The notes under the pieces: model-generated
The model's input: the letters and a program-made list of their open reading frames with translations, nothing else
Database searches by the model: none
What the model was told of the DNA's origin: nothing
Shown: positions 29,882-38,801 of the stretch, piece after piece
Layout: the number at the start of each line of letters is the position of its first letter
Numbering within the stretch: the stretch's first letter is position 1
Translations under genes and position numbers: made by a program
Source of the DNA: Herpetosiphon geysericola
Lineage (GTDB): Bacteria; Chloroflexota; Chloroflexia; Chloroflexales; Herpetosiphonaceae
Direction: 5' to 3'
Length of the DNA stretch: 64,000 bases
Assembly (NCBI RefSeq): GCF_001306135.1
Contig: NZ_LGKP01000007.1
Location: 98,091 to 162,090 of the forward strand

Positions 29882-30458
29882 CGTTGGGGATTGGTTGCTG
29901 GGGACTGGGGATCGGTGTTATGCTAAGCTAATTTTTTTAGCCACGAATTGCACGAAGGGGAATGAGGCTATAGGCGATAGGCTGTTGGATTCATCCCTCA
30001 TAATTCATCCTTCATCCTTTGTTTTCGCCACAGATTGGCGCAGATTGTTTGGATTCTATTGCTGCTGCCCATGGTGAATCTCTGTTCATCCCGCTGACAC
30101 TTCATCCCTCATCCTTCATAATTCATCCTTCGTTTTAGCCACAGCTTGGCACAGATTATTGTGATTATGTTCCTACTCCCCGATAGCCTATAGCCACCAG
30201 CCTATAGCCCTCATTCCTCTGCGCTCAATCTTTTTGACTTTTGCCTTCTGCCTTGATGCTCTCTATTCTATGCTCTCTGTTCTTTTTTGCCTTCTGACTT
30301 CCGACTTTTGTTTTCATCCTTCATAATTCATCCTTTATTTTTGTTCTATGTTCTATGTTCTTTGCTCTATGTTCTTGCTAATTCTGTAGTACATTAACAA
30401 CGAGAATATTAGAGGCGGTAGTAATGATGCCATGTTTAGCATCATGCAAGGAGCTTGT
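29882..30458. repeat. Large block of mixed tandem repeats
   Basis: There is no gene. The block holds heptamer runs of TCATCCT (around 29990 and 30105), TTCTATG/CTCTATG (30345-30372), TTTTGCC-like units (30232-30310), and longer 'cacagattggcgcagatt' words. It is the longest repeat block in the window. Confidence 0.85.
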
Positions 30459-31736
30459 ATGCAATTTGATACCTCGTATCTCAACAAAACCCCCAACAAA
30501 ACCGCGCGCAACACCACGAGTTTCAAGCCCGAATTTGTCGTTTTGCACGAGACTGCTGGCTATGGCTCGCTGGAATGGAATTTGCGCCCAGAAGTTCGCT
30601 CAAGTTATAACTATTTGATTGCCCGCGATGGCAAAATCTATCATTATGTCAACGAGAAAGCCTATGTCGCGTGGCATGCGGGCGTGCGCAGTTGGGCGCG
30701 TGGCTATAGCGGCGGCGAAATCAACGTGCATGCAATTGGGGTCGAAGTCGAGGGGCCAAACGATGGCACACCGATCACCACCAACCAAACCAAATCCTTA
30801 GTTGAATTAATTCGCTATTTTCGTGATACCTATGCGATTCCAATTAGCCGTGATTATTTTTTCGCCCATAGCACGGTTGCACCTGGCTACAAAGACGATC
30901 CACGCGGTTATAGCGTTGAATATACCTTGAAATTATTGGATGAAAGTAGCCCAAGCACTGGCCCACGGCCCAACACCCTCGGCGCGCAATTGCGCAACGA
31001 AGTGTATACCTTGGCCAAGGGCGAATATCGTCCAGATTGGGTGTTTCACCAATATGCCGTGAAACATAAGCTTGGTTCGCCAATTCGGGTTGGCATGGAT
31101 TTTAGCGTTAAAGGCATTCGCTACACGGGCGAGGTTTATGGCCGCGATGTCATTATTAGCCCCTACAATCAATGGGATATTGTGTTGCGGGCCAATGAAC
31201 TAACCGATCAAGATGTTTACAATGCGTTGATGCAATATACCTATGGCGCGTTGGGCGTGGATTATCGGCCAGATCAAGCTTTTTATCAATTTATTAGCCA
31301 GATTCCGCGCAAAGCGGTTGGCGTGCCCTTGAGCAATAGCAATCGCTTGCAAGCTGGCGATGGAGCAGCCTACGCTGCCCAAATTTTCTCGCTCGACACG
31401 CTGTATACGCCAATTGCCACCACTGGCGCAACCAATTGGTCGGTGGTGAAGCAACTCAGTGCAATCGTTGCAGCCCAAAATGCTTCGGCAGCAGATACTG
31501 CACTACGCGAAATTATTAGCCGCGCAATGTACACCCGCATCAACAGCGCCTTCGATGCCAAATTGCCCTTTATCAAAAAAGCCATCGAAGCCAAATTGGG
31601 CGCGCCATTGTCGAGCCAACGCCGTTGGAGCTATCGCAATAACGAGTATGTGTATGTGGTGTATGCTGGCGATACGCTGTTTGCGCTGGCCAACAAGCCA
31701 GATGAAGTTCGGCTCTTAAGCGAACAAGCAGATTAG
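30459..31736 (+). CDS. N-acetylmuramoyl-L-alanine amidase (amidase_2/PGRP type)
   Basis: The 425-aa protein has an N-terminal zinc amidase domain: FVVLHETAG with the first His, YNYLIARDGKIYHYV, VHAIGVEVEG, and AHSTVAPGYKDDP with a later zinc His. The C-terminal half contains two similar units (YRPDWVFHQY and YRPDQAFYQF), perhaps a cell-wall binding or adhesion repeat. No signal peptide is visible, as in some endolysins. I take the ATG at 30459, which has AAGGAG five bases upstream, over two earlier in-frame ATGs. Confidence 0.85.
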   Translation: MQFDTSYLNKTPNKTARNTTSFKPEFVVLHETAGYGSLEWNLRPEVRSSYNYLIARDGKIYHYVNEKAYVAWHAGVRSWARGYSGGEINVHAIGVEVEGPNDGTPITTNQTKSLVELIRYFRDTYAIPISRDYFFAHSTVAPGYKDDPRGYSVEYTLKLLDESSPSTGPRPNTLGAQLRNEVYTLAKGEYRPDWVFHQYAVKHKLGSPIRVGMDFSVKGIRYTGEVYGRDVIISPYNQWDIVLRANELTDQDVYNALMQYTYGALGVDYRPDQAFYQFISQIPRKAVGVPLSNSNRLQAGDGAAYAAQIFSLDTLYTPIATTGATNWSVVKQLSAIVAAQNASAADTALREIISRAMYTRINSAFDAKLPFIKKAIEAKLGAPLSSQRRWSYRNNEYVYVVYAGDTLFALANKPDEVRLLSEQAD

Positions 31737-31783
31737 TTTCAGCCAACTATAAGCCAACTATCAGCACCGTATGATGTATCCTA

Positions 31784-31831
31784 ATAGCTCCTTCTTAGAT
31801 GATAGACCTATCTATCTAAGGAGGAGTTATG
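31784..31831 (+). promoter_or_regulatory. Long hairpin sequestering the ribosome site and start codon
   Basis: Bases 31788-31800 pair with 31814-31826 over 13 bp (one G-U), and this includes the whole AAGGAGGAG site. Outer bases 31784-31787 pair with 31827-31830, which reaches the ATG at 31829. Inner bases GATAG/CTATC extend it further. No T-run follows, so it is not a terminator. Control of translation initiation is inferred. Confidence 0.65.
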
Positions 31832-33733
31832 TTGAAGCATCCAGTCCAGCGGATCGGATTCGGTCTTTTAATGATCGTGTTTAGTGCTTGCCAAAGTGCG
31901 CCTGCAAGCCAACCAAGCCCTAGCCTGCCGCCAGTTGCTACCAGCACCAGCGAAACCAGCAGCAGCGTGCAAGGCTTAGTGCCGCAAGCATCGGCCACCC
32001 TTGCCGAAGTTGCCAGCCCAACGCTTGCACCAACCAAACAAGCTACGCCTGAGCCAACTCAAGCCAGCGTTGCGACCGCCACCAGCGCGCCAACCCAACC
32101 AAGCGAGCCAGATCGAGCGCAAGTTCAAACCAATCATCAATTGCCCGCCTTGCTCCAAGCGCCTACTGAATCACTACAACAGATTGATCCCAATAGCCAT
32201 GGCTTATTGGCGGTTCCAGCCAGCTTGCCAGCCCGCAGCAGCCAATTAATTAACGAAAGCTCATTGAGCCAAGTTGAGCTATTGCAAACCATCGGTTTGG
32301 GGCGGCTACAGAGTGGCGATTTTGCGCCAAACAATCAATTTATGGCGGTGGTAACCTCACAAGGCTTTGGGGTATACGAATTGCCAAGCTTACAACAACG
32401 CTATTTTGTAGGTACTGCAACCGATATTATGGCAGTTCGGGTCACTGCCGACACTGCCACAATTGAAGCATTAATTGAAATCAGCAGCGATCCGGCCCTA
32501 GCTGGCTCGTGGTCAATCGAGCGCTACAACGCCACAACTGGCGCGTTTATCGATCGGCAGCCAACCACCGACACCATTCATACTTGGAACACCCAACCAA
32601 CCAATTACGATCAGCCCAACCCACGGATTATCAGCCCCGATGGCCTGATTGAGGCACGCTTCGCAATTGCTGAAGGCGTGCCAAGCGATAGCGATGTAAC
32701 CCTGATTCGGCTTGCTGATCAACAGCCGATTTATAGTGGCAAAAGCAGCTATAACCTGCGATTTAGTGCCGACAGTAGCCAAGCCATGCTGTTCGATGCT
32801 CAAGCATTAACCGTTGTCAACCTGAGCGATGGTCAAAGCCAAACGCTCAGTTTTCCCGTTTATGCACTCCCGACATTCAGCCCCAATAGCCAACTTCTGG
32901 CAGTTGCCCAGGGTTTACGAATACTCAACCTTGAGCAAACCAGTATTGCCTACGAAATCCCCCAACCTGTATCATATCGAACCCAAACCCAGCCTATTTT
33001 CAGCAGCGATAGCACTCAAATTAACCTTGGCATCAGCCAATGGAATTTGAGTGATCTGAGCCAACGCTGGCAGCACCAATTACGAGGCATCGATGATGTT
33101 GGCTACAACCTCGTTGTGAGTGATGCCGATCAGCAGCTTGTGGTTGAAGCAGTCAGCATTAGTGGCCTTGAATTGCATGTTTCGCAGGCTGGCCAACCGC
33201 TCTATAGCCGCCCGCTTGATCCTGGCTATTTGGTCGATCTGGCACTTGTGCCGAATCAGAATCGCTTGGTGCTATTAACCCAACAAGGCCAAGTGAGTGT
33301 GCTTGAACTCACAACGGGCACAACCCTCCACAGCCTGAATCTCAATCAACCAGCCTTGGGCTTAGCAATTAGCCCTGATGGTCAGTCATTGGCGGTTGCT
33401 ATGAGCGCCCAAACACCCGCAGAGCATTGCATTCTGCTGGTGAATCTTGCTGATGTTCAAGTGAGCCAAAGCATCCAATGCCATAGCAGTAGTCAAGCGC
33501 TTAATTATGCCCAACTCGATCCAGCGATTCAATTTAGCCCCGATGGGCAATTATTGCTCGTCCAATCCAGCTTAACGAATGATCTGCAAATCGAGCCGAG
33601 CATTATCATCTATCGGGTTGCTGATGGTCAAGCCTTGTTCAGCTCAGAGAATGCCTTGATTGCGCCCGACCAGCGCCTAATCGTCAGTATTGATCGCGGG
33701 CAGTTGCAATTATGGGGTATTCGCGAGGAATAG
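31829..33733 (+). CDS. Lipoprotein with Ser/Thr/Pro-rich stalk and beta-propeller domain
   Basis: The 634-aa precursor has a lipobox (FSAC, Cys20 region) and about 90 residues of Ser, Thr, Pro and Ala, likely an exposed stalk. From about 150 on there are WD40/YVTN-like units with recurring S-P-D/N-S-x-L or SPDGQSLAVAM patterns, forming a propeller outside the cell. The function is unknown; a binding or sensing role is inferred. A strong AAGGAGGAG site lies inside a long hairpin upstream. It is a single-gene unit. Confidence 0.85.
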   Translation: MLKHPVQRIGFGLLMIVFSACQSAPASQPSPSLPPVATSTSETSSSVQGLVPQASATLAEVASPTLAPTKQATPEPTQASVATATSAPTQPSEPDRAQVQTNHQLPALLQAPTESLQQIDPNSHGLLAVPASLPARSSQLINESSLSQVELLQTIGLGRLQSGDFAPNNQFMAVVTSQGFGVYELPSLQQRYFVGTATDIMAVRVTADTATIEALIEISSDPALAGSWSIERYNATTGAFIDRQPTTDTIHTWNTQPTNYDQPNPRIISPDGLIEARFAIAEGVPSDSDVTLIRLADQQPIYSGKSSYNLRFSADSSQAMLFDAQALTVVNLSDGQSQTLSFPVYALPTFSPNSQLLAVAQGLRILNLEQTSIAYEIPQPVSYRTQTQPIFSSDSTQINLGISQWNLSDLSQRWQHQLRGIDDVGYNLVVSDADQQLVVEAVSISGLELHVSQAGQPLYSRPLDPGYLVDLALVPNQNRLVLLTQQGQVSVLELTTGTTLHSLNLNQPALGLAISPDGQSLAVAMSAQTPAEHCILLVNLADVQVSQSIQCHSSSQALNYAQLDPAIQFSPDGQLLLVQSSLTNDLQIEPSIIIYRVADGQALFSSENALIAPDQRLIVSIDRGQLQLWGIREE

Positions 33734-34057
33734 AATATAGGGGTCAAGGGCTGGCGGTCGGTATTTAACGCAGAGGCGCAGAGAAAATATATGGCTATGG
33801 GCTTTTGGCTTTTGGCTATAGAACCCACGATTGTGGACATGTTAACCAATATTCCGAGAGCCTAATGCCTCTAGCCGATAGCCAATTTCACGTTCTTCGT
33901 GGTTCCGATCTTTCGTGCTATTCAATTGTCCATTGATCATGCAATGCTTAAAAATAACCATGTATGATCATATCAACATATGCTAAAATAGAGCAGGAAT
34001 GACGAGCAGCCTGATCATACATGATTATGCTGCACCAAGCAGAAGGATTATCGATTC
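33734..34057. other. Intergenic region with heptamers and an inverted repeat
   Basis: Bases 33790-33905 hold GGCTATG/GGCTTTT heptamers. Bases 33960-33970 and 34012-34022 form a perfect 11-bp inverted repeat (ATGTATGATCA / TGATCATACAT) flanking a TAAAAT -10-like element at 33984-33989; a third TGATCATGCA-like half lies near 33934. This may be an operator for the M32 gene. Confidence 0.5.
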
Positions 34058-35551
34058 ATGAGTCAAGCTCTTGAGCAACTACGCGAACATTTGGCAACCA
34101 TTCGCGACCTCAACCACGCCGCTGGATTGCTATCGTGGGATCAACGCACCCAAATGCCTCGTGGCGGTGCCAGCACCCGCGCCGAACAATTAGCAACGAT
34201 CAGCCGAATTTCGCACGAGCTGTTTACTGGCGAAAAAACGCTTAAACTGCTTGATGCGATTAATGTCGCCGATTTGCCACCAGATTCTGATGAAGCGCGT
34301 TTGATCAGTCATACACGCTACAACTACGAGCGGTCAACCAAATTGCCTGCCGAGTTTATCGCCAAACAATCACGGGTGCGGGCCTTGGCTGGCAATGTAT
34401 GGGAAGATGCGCGCGCCAAATCAGATTTTGCCATGTTTCAACCGCATCTCGAAACGATTGTCGACATGGTGCGCGAACAAGCTGAGTTGTTGGGCTACGA
34501 CGAACATCCCTACGATGCCTTGCTCAATAGCTACGAACGCGGTTTGACCACCAACCAAGCAATCGCACTCTTCGATGAATTGAAGGCTGGAACTGTGCCT
34601 TTGGCCCTCAAGATTGCCGCAATGGGCGATGATGGCCGCGATGCACCCCTGCATGGCAACTATCCCGAAGCGTTGCAAGAGGAATTTGGCAAAAAAGTTA
34701 CCGTGCGCTATGGCTACGATTGGAATCGAGGCCGCCAGGATCGCAGCACCCACCCGTTCTGCACCAACTTTGGCCGCGACGACGTGCGGATCACCACCCG
34801 CTTTAATCCAAATTGGCTTGCACCAGCATTGTTTGGAACGCTTCACGAGACTGGTCACGCCTTGTACGAGCAAAATATCAAGCCCGAATTGAATCGCACG
34901 CCGCTTGGGCGTGGCACATCGTTGGGCGTGCACGAATCGCAATCGCGCATGTGGGAAAACATCGTTGGCCGTTCGCGCCCTTTCTGGGAATTTTTCTATG
35001 GCGATTTGCAAGCCACCTTCCCAGAGCCATTGGTCAATGTTGATCTGGAAAAATTCTATCGCGCAGTCAATACTGTCAAGCCATCGTTAATTCGGGTTGA
35101 AGCTGATGAACTGACCTACAATTTACATATTTTGCTGCGGATGGAATTGGAAATTGCGCTGCTCGAAGGCAAACTCAAGGTCGCCGATTTGCCTGAAGCC
35201 TGGAACGCCAAAATGCAAACCTACCTTGGCATTACCCCAGCCAACGATGCAGAAGGCGTGCTGCAAGATATTCACTGGTCGGGCATGATGTTTGGCTATT
35301 TCCCAACCTATACCATCGGCAATGTGCTTTCGGTGCAATTGTTCGATACGGCGGTTGCCAAACATCCAGAAATTTGGGATGAAATGCGCCGTGGTGAATT
35401 TGGCACCTTGCTTGGCTGGATGCGTGAAAACATTCTGCAACATGGCAGCAAATTCTTGCCCAACGAGCTGATCAAGCGCGCCACAGGCCGCCCAATGGAT
35501 GCAGCTCCTTACGTCAAGTATTTGCAAACCAAATTCGGCGAGTTGTATTAA
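34058..35551 (+). CDS. M32 family metallocarboxypeptidase (Taq carboxypeptidase type)
   Basis: The 497-aa protein is the family's usual length. The zinc motif is HETGH (H263, E264, H267), with the third ligand in HESQSRMWEN, a hallmark of M32 that also contains E. Other M32 blocks are DQRTQMPRGG near the start and YGYDWNRGRQDRSTHPFCT, plus RVEADELTYNLHI. It removes C-terminal residues from peptides in the cytoplasm. The ATG at 34058 follows AGAAGGA. The gene stands alone. Confidence 0.93.
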   Translation: MSQALEQLREHLATIRDLNHAAGLLSWDQRTQMPRGGASTRAEQLATISRISHELFTGEKTLKLLDAINVADLPPDSDEARLISHTRYNYERSTKLPAEFIAKQSRVRALAGNVWEDARAKSDFAMFQPHLETIVDMVREQAELLGYDEHPYDALLNSYERGLTTNQAIALFDELKAGTVPLALKIAAMGDDGRDAPLHGNYPEALQEEFGKKVTVRYGYDWNRGRQDRSTHPFCTNFGRDDVRITTRFNPNWLAPALFGTLHETGHALYEQNIKPELNRTPLGRGTSLGVHESQSRMWENIVGRSRPFWEFFYGDLQATFPEPLVNVDLEKFYRAVNTVKPSLIRVEADELTYNLHILLRMELEIALLEGKLKVADLPEAWNAKMQTYLGITPANDAEGVLQDIHWSGMMFGYFPTYTIGNVLSVQLFDTAVAKHPEIWDEMRRGEFGTLLGWMRENILQHGSKFLPNELIKRATGRPMDAAPYVKYLQTKFGELY

Positions 35552-35558
35552 GCAGCCA

Positions 35559-35606
35559 GCCCGCGCTGTGTCACCGTTTTTGGGTAATGCAACGCGGGCC
35601 TTATTA
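35559..35606 (+). terminator. Probable terminator after the M32 gene
   Basis: GCCCGCG at 35559-35565 pairs with CGCGGGC at 35593-35599 with further pairing inside a long loop, followed by CTTATT. It is weaker than the others listed. Confidence 0.4.
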
Positions 35607-35824
35607 GGCTATGGGCGATAGGCTATAGGCTTTTGGCTTTTATGCGCTATGGTCTCTGCTCTTCATCCCTCATCCTTCCGCAACTCTGCGCCTCTACGTT
35701 AAATATTGTTCTTTTCGCCCCAGATGCGCTCAGATTATTAAATTCCCCAAGCCCCTAACCTCTTGCGCCTGCTCCCTGAACCCTATGTTCTCTGTTCTCT
35801 GCTCTATGTTCTATGTTCTATTCT
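35606..35824. repeat. Heptamer repeat block
   Basis: GGCTATG/GGCTATA units near 35610-35640 and a run of TTCTCTG, CTCTATG, TTCTATG heptamers at about 35783-35823. The block lies between convergent genes and reaches the stop of the FAD oxidoreductase gene. Confidence 0.8.
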
Positions 35825-37114
35825 CTACTTACCCAACATCTCTTTGGCGGCGCGGCGGCCAATTTCGACCGCGAAATTCGTGCCACGATCCCATGGATAG
35901 ACTTGGCTCATACTTGCCCACCACAAATCTTCTAGCGGCGTTTTCAGGGCAGGAATCGATTGGCTATGGTTGACTGGCACAATCGGCTGGGCATAAGCTT
36001 CGCGATGCAGCCACACGCCCTCGATCCAATCGGGCTTGAACTGCGGATTAACCTTGCTCAACGAAGGCATAAAGCGTTCTAACAATTCTTCTTTGCTCAA
36101 TTGAAAATATTCATGCGAAGGCTCAAGGTAATCGCCAAGATAGACCAAGTGCTGGCCACCATAATGGCGTCGATCGATCATTTGAGTGTGCTCGACCAAA
36201 GCCAAAAAGGGAAAATGCTTTTTGTCCATATTCATCCAGTACATGCCATTGGTCAGCGATTGTTTGAGCGCCACCGTCAACACGACCGCGCCAATCGACT
36301 TAAGTTGATCGAGTTTGGCAGTATAGCTGGTTGGCAAGTCTGGGGTCATGCGTTTGAGCAAGCTTGGCGAGGTTGTTGAGAGCACTTGATCGTAGCTGGA
36401 TTGATCATTGCTGATCACCAGCCAACCTTGTTCGATTTTGCGCAGCTCTTTAACGGGGCTATTCAAGCGAATCGTGCCGCCTTTTTTGCGCACAGCATCG
36501 GCCATACGTTCGCCCAAGGCTTGAAAGCCACCACGAAAATAGCCAAGTTTGAAGGTTCGCGAGGCAATCCGTGCCCAGAACCAGGCTGCATTAACTTCTG
36601 GCGTATACGGGCCAAATTTGCCTTCGAGCACTGGTTTCCACATCGCTTCGTAGGCTGGCTTGCCCATCAGCTTTTGAATATAGCGCTCGGCGGTGGTTTG
36701 TTCGAGGTGTTGCCAGCGATTGATAACCGCCAAGAATTTGAGCCAAGCGCCGCCGGCGGCGTTGCGCAAGCGATTAAAAACCGAAAGATGCGGGTAGGTG
36801 AGCAATGGCACGACGCCACCAATCTCAATCGAGCCACGCTGAGCATCCCATTGGCCAGAAACAGGGCTATTGAAAAAGAGCAAATCATCGGCGCGAATTT
36901 CTTTAATAAAATCAAGCAGCGCCTTATCTGAACCAAAAATATGATGATAGAACTTTTCCAGCGACCAATCCCAGCCCTCAGCCTGAAAGCCTGCTGCCAA
37001 GCCACCAACTTGCGGCGCAGCTTCATACACGGTTACGTTGTGGCCAGCAACGGCCAAATCATAGGCAGCGCTTAATCCAGCGAAGCCCGCCCCAATTACT
37101 GCAATGGTTTTCAA
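35825..37114 (-). CDS. FAD-dependent amine-oxidase/UDP-galactopyranose-mutase-like oxidoreductase
   Basis: The 429-aa protein begins with the dinucleotide fold GAGFAGLSAAYDL and the second FAD block VYEAAPQVGGLAAGF, as in protoporphyrinogen oxidase and phytoene desaturase relatives; the C-terminus keeps the FAD closure (SMSQVYPWDRGTNFAVEIGRRAA). The subgroup is one I associate with envelope glycan or lipid biosynthesis loci. The start is TTG at 37114, overlapping the upstream stop as TTGA, so translation is coupled to the flippase-like gene. The substrate is not identifiable. Confidence 0.85.
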   Translation of the reverse strand: MKTIAVIGAGFAGLSAAYDLAVAGHNVTVYEAAPQVGGLAAGFQAEGWDWSLEKFYHHIFGSDKALLDFIKEIRADDLLFFNSPVSGQWDAQRGSIEIGGVVPLLTYPHLSVFNRLRNAAGGAWLKFLAVINRWQHLEQTTAERYIQKLMGKPAYEAMWKPVLEGKFGPYTPEVNAAWFWARIASRTFKLGYFRGGFQALGERMADAVRKKGGTIRLNSPVKELRKIEQGWLVISNDQSSYDQVLSTTSPSLLKRMTPDLPTSYTAKLDQLKSIGAVVLTVALKQSLTNGMYWMNMDKKHFPFLALVEHTQMIDRRHYGGQHLVYLGDYLEPSHEYFQLSKEELLERFMPSLSKVNPQFKPDWIEGVWLHREAYAQPIVPVNHSQSIPALKTPLEDLWWASMSQVYPWDRGTNFAVEIGRRAAKEMLGK

Positions 37115-38193
37115 AGTCGTACCTCAACTTCAGCGTGCGGCGCGTTGGCCGATTCGCCTAATTCTTCTCGTAGGGCTGCCTCACGTTGTTGAATGCGATT
37201 TTCGGCAGCTTGGCTTTCGTTCACCGCTTGATCAAACTCGTTCCAGGCGACCCGCTCCCGCCACATATACCAAAAACCGAGCACGGTAATTGGCACCCAT
37301 AGCGCCAAGTGCAGTACCAACGTATAGCCGGTAGCAATACTTTCGGCCACATTGAACGACTTCAAAACGCTAATCCCAGCGGCATCGAAGGTGCCAGCGC
37401 CACCAGGCGCAGCCGGAATAATCAGCGCCAAGTTAGCGACGGCAGTCATCAACATCAACACATCAAACGAGACATGGAAATCGAAGGCCTGCATAATAAA
37501 CCAATATTTGGTCGTTTCGGTCAGCCAGATTGCGGTTGAAGTGACGAAAATCATCAGCATCTCGCGGGGCGAACGTAACGAATGCAAGCCAAGCATAATT
37601 TTATCAAACAAACCATGGGCTTTGCTATGGAAGCGTTGGGGAACAATGCTGCGCAGCGCCCACGAATACAGCTGCTCGGTGCGGCGTTGGTTGCTGGCAA
37701 TCATCAAAAAGATAACCAAGGCAACCCCAAACAAAATTGATGAAATAATCACCAAATTATTCCACAGCGCAGGCAATTCTATAAATGGCAAGGTGACAAA
37801 CACAAATAAGAGCATCACCAAACCATCAAACAAGCGTTCGAGGATGACGGTGGTGAGCGATGCGCCCATGCCGATGCCTTCTTTACGCTTGAGCACATAC
37901 GAACGAATGACTTCTCCTGCACGGGCGGGGTAGACATTGTTGCCCATGTAGCCAATCACGACCACAGGGAACAAGCGGCGGATTGAAACCGCTTTAATGT
38001 GGCGTAGCATATAGTGCCAGCGCCAGGTTCTGGCCCAAACAGCCCCAAAATAGACCAAAACGCCTGGGATGATCCACCAATAATTGGCGGTGCTCAGCGC
38101 ATCCCAAAAGCCAGCCCAATCGAGGCCATTAAATGACCACCACAAAAAGAATACACTAATCGCGATTCCAAACCATAATTTTGGTCGTCGCAC
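37111..38193 (-). CDS. UPF0104/LPG-synthase-like integral membrane protein (flippase-like)
   Basis: The 360-aa protein has about eight membrane segments and the pattern of lysylphosphatidylglycerol synthase TM/UPF0104 proteins, including WARTWRWHYML, GYMGNNVYPARAGEVIRSYVL, and AAPGGAGTFDAAGI. Such proteins are linked to lipid or glycolipid transfer across the membrane. I choose a GTG start at 38193, which has GGAGG five bases upstream. An ATG at 38208 is possible but lacks a ribosome site. Its 3' end couples to the FAD oxidoreductase, which suggests one pathway. Confidence 0.85.
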   Translation of the reverse strand: MRRPKLWFGIAISVFFLWWSFNGLDWAGFWDALSTANYWWIIPGVLVYFGAVWARTWRWHYMLRHIKAVSIRRLFPVVVIGYMGNNVYPARAGEVIRSYVLKRKEGIGMGASLTTVILERLFDGLVMLLFVFVTLPFIELPALWNNLVIISSILFGVALVIFLMIASNQRRTEQLYSWALRSIVPQRFHSKAHGLFDKIMLGLHSLRSPREMLMIFVTSTAIWLTETTKYWFIMQAFDFHVSFDVLMLMTAVANLALIIPAAPGGAGTFDAAGISVLKSFNVAESIATGYTLVLHLALWVPITVLGFWYMWRERVAWNEFDQAVNESQAAENRIQQREAALREELGESANAPHAEVEVRL

Positions 38194-38208
38194 AGCGTCC
38201 TCCACCAT

Positions 38209-38600
38209 GCCAGTAGCCAAGGCTACCAGCTGTACTTCAATGTCAATAGTACGATGTGTGCCGCGCTGTGTGAACAAAAAATCACACCACACACCCAACT
38301 TAAGATCATAGCCGATCGGCGACAAGACTGCAAATAGCCCGATGGGTTGAGTTTTGCGCTATTTCAGCCCCAATTTAGCTAGCCGTGGCTAGTTCTAGCT
38401 GTCAATAGATTAATCGCCAATTTTCAGCCTTTGGATTAATCAAGTGACACTGGTTGTCACAAGCAAAGCGTATACTCAGGCCAGCAAACCAATTAAAAGC
38501 CTATTTCGTTAACAAATAGGCCTTGATTATCACGAACATTTGTGCTAAAATATTCGTTACTGGGTTATCGACAACGTACCTAAAGAAAGCGAGTACATCC
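38209..38600. other. Divergent intergenic region with operator-like and promoter sequences
   Basis: No gene seen. It includes GTGACA at 38444-38449 with TGTCAC at 38455-38460 (a 6-bp inverted repeat, operator-like), repeated CTAGC words near 38378-38396, and the promoter noted at 38523-38551. Confidence 0.5.
38523..38551 (+). promoter_or_regulatory. Near-consensus promoter of the 51-aa gene
   Basis: TTGATT at 38523-38528 and TAAAAT at 38546-38551 with a 17-base spacer lie 50 bases before the ATG at 38601. Confidence 0.65.
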
Positions 38601-38756
38601 ATGTATCGCAAAATGATTGTATATGATCGAAAAACTGGCGATTTTGCTATGTATCTTGATGGCGAATTAGTCGGCTATGCGCCAACCTATCTCGAAGCCG
38701 AAACCCGCCTCAACCAATTAGTCTATCAATTGCTCACTAAAACTGGTGCAGCCTAA
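38601..38756 (+). CDS. Small conserved-looking protein, 51 aa
   Basis: The peptide starts MYRKMIVYDRKTGDFAMYLDG and ends in a helix (EAETRLNQLVYQLL). The pattern, a short beta-hairpin containing a YDRKTGDFAMYLDGE-like core followed by YAPTYLEAE, reads like a small folded protein of the kind common in Chloroflexota genomes. I cannot name a function. I prefer this ATG because the longer open frame begins inside the promoter. It has its own promoter and terminator, so it is an independently expressed gene. Confidence 0.7.
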   Translation: MYRKMIVYDRKTGDFAMYLDGELVGYAPTYLEAETRLNQLVYQLLTKTGAA

Positions 38757-38764
38757 AAATAAAT

Positions 38765-38795
38765 CAACCCACGGATTTCCCGTGGGTTGTTGGTT
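38765..38795. terminator. Bidirectional terminator
   Basis: A 10-bp stem (38765-38774 with 38780-38789) is flanked by AAAT on the left and TTGGTTT on the right. It lies between the convergent 51-aa gene and the FlgD-like lipoprotein gene. Confidence 0.75.
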
Positions 38796-38801
38796 TAAAG
38801 C

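Noticed and set aside
34421..35011. Open frame antisense to the M32 carboxypeptidase gene
   Set aside because: It overlaps the zinc-motif region of a real gene and shows no recognisable protein features.
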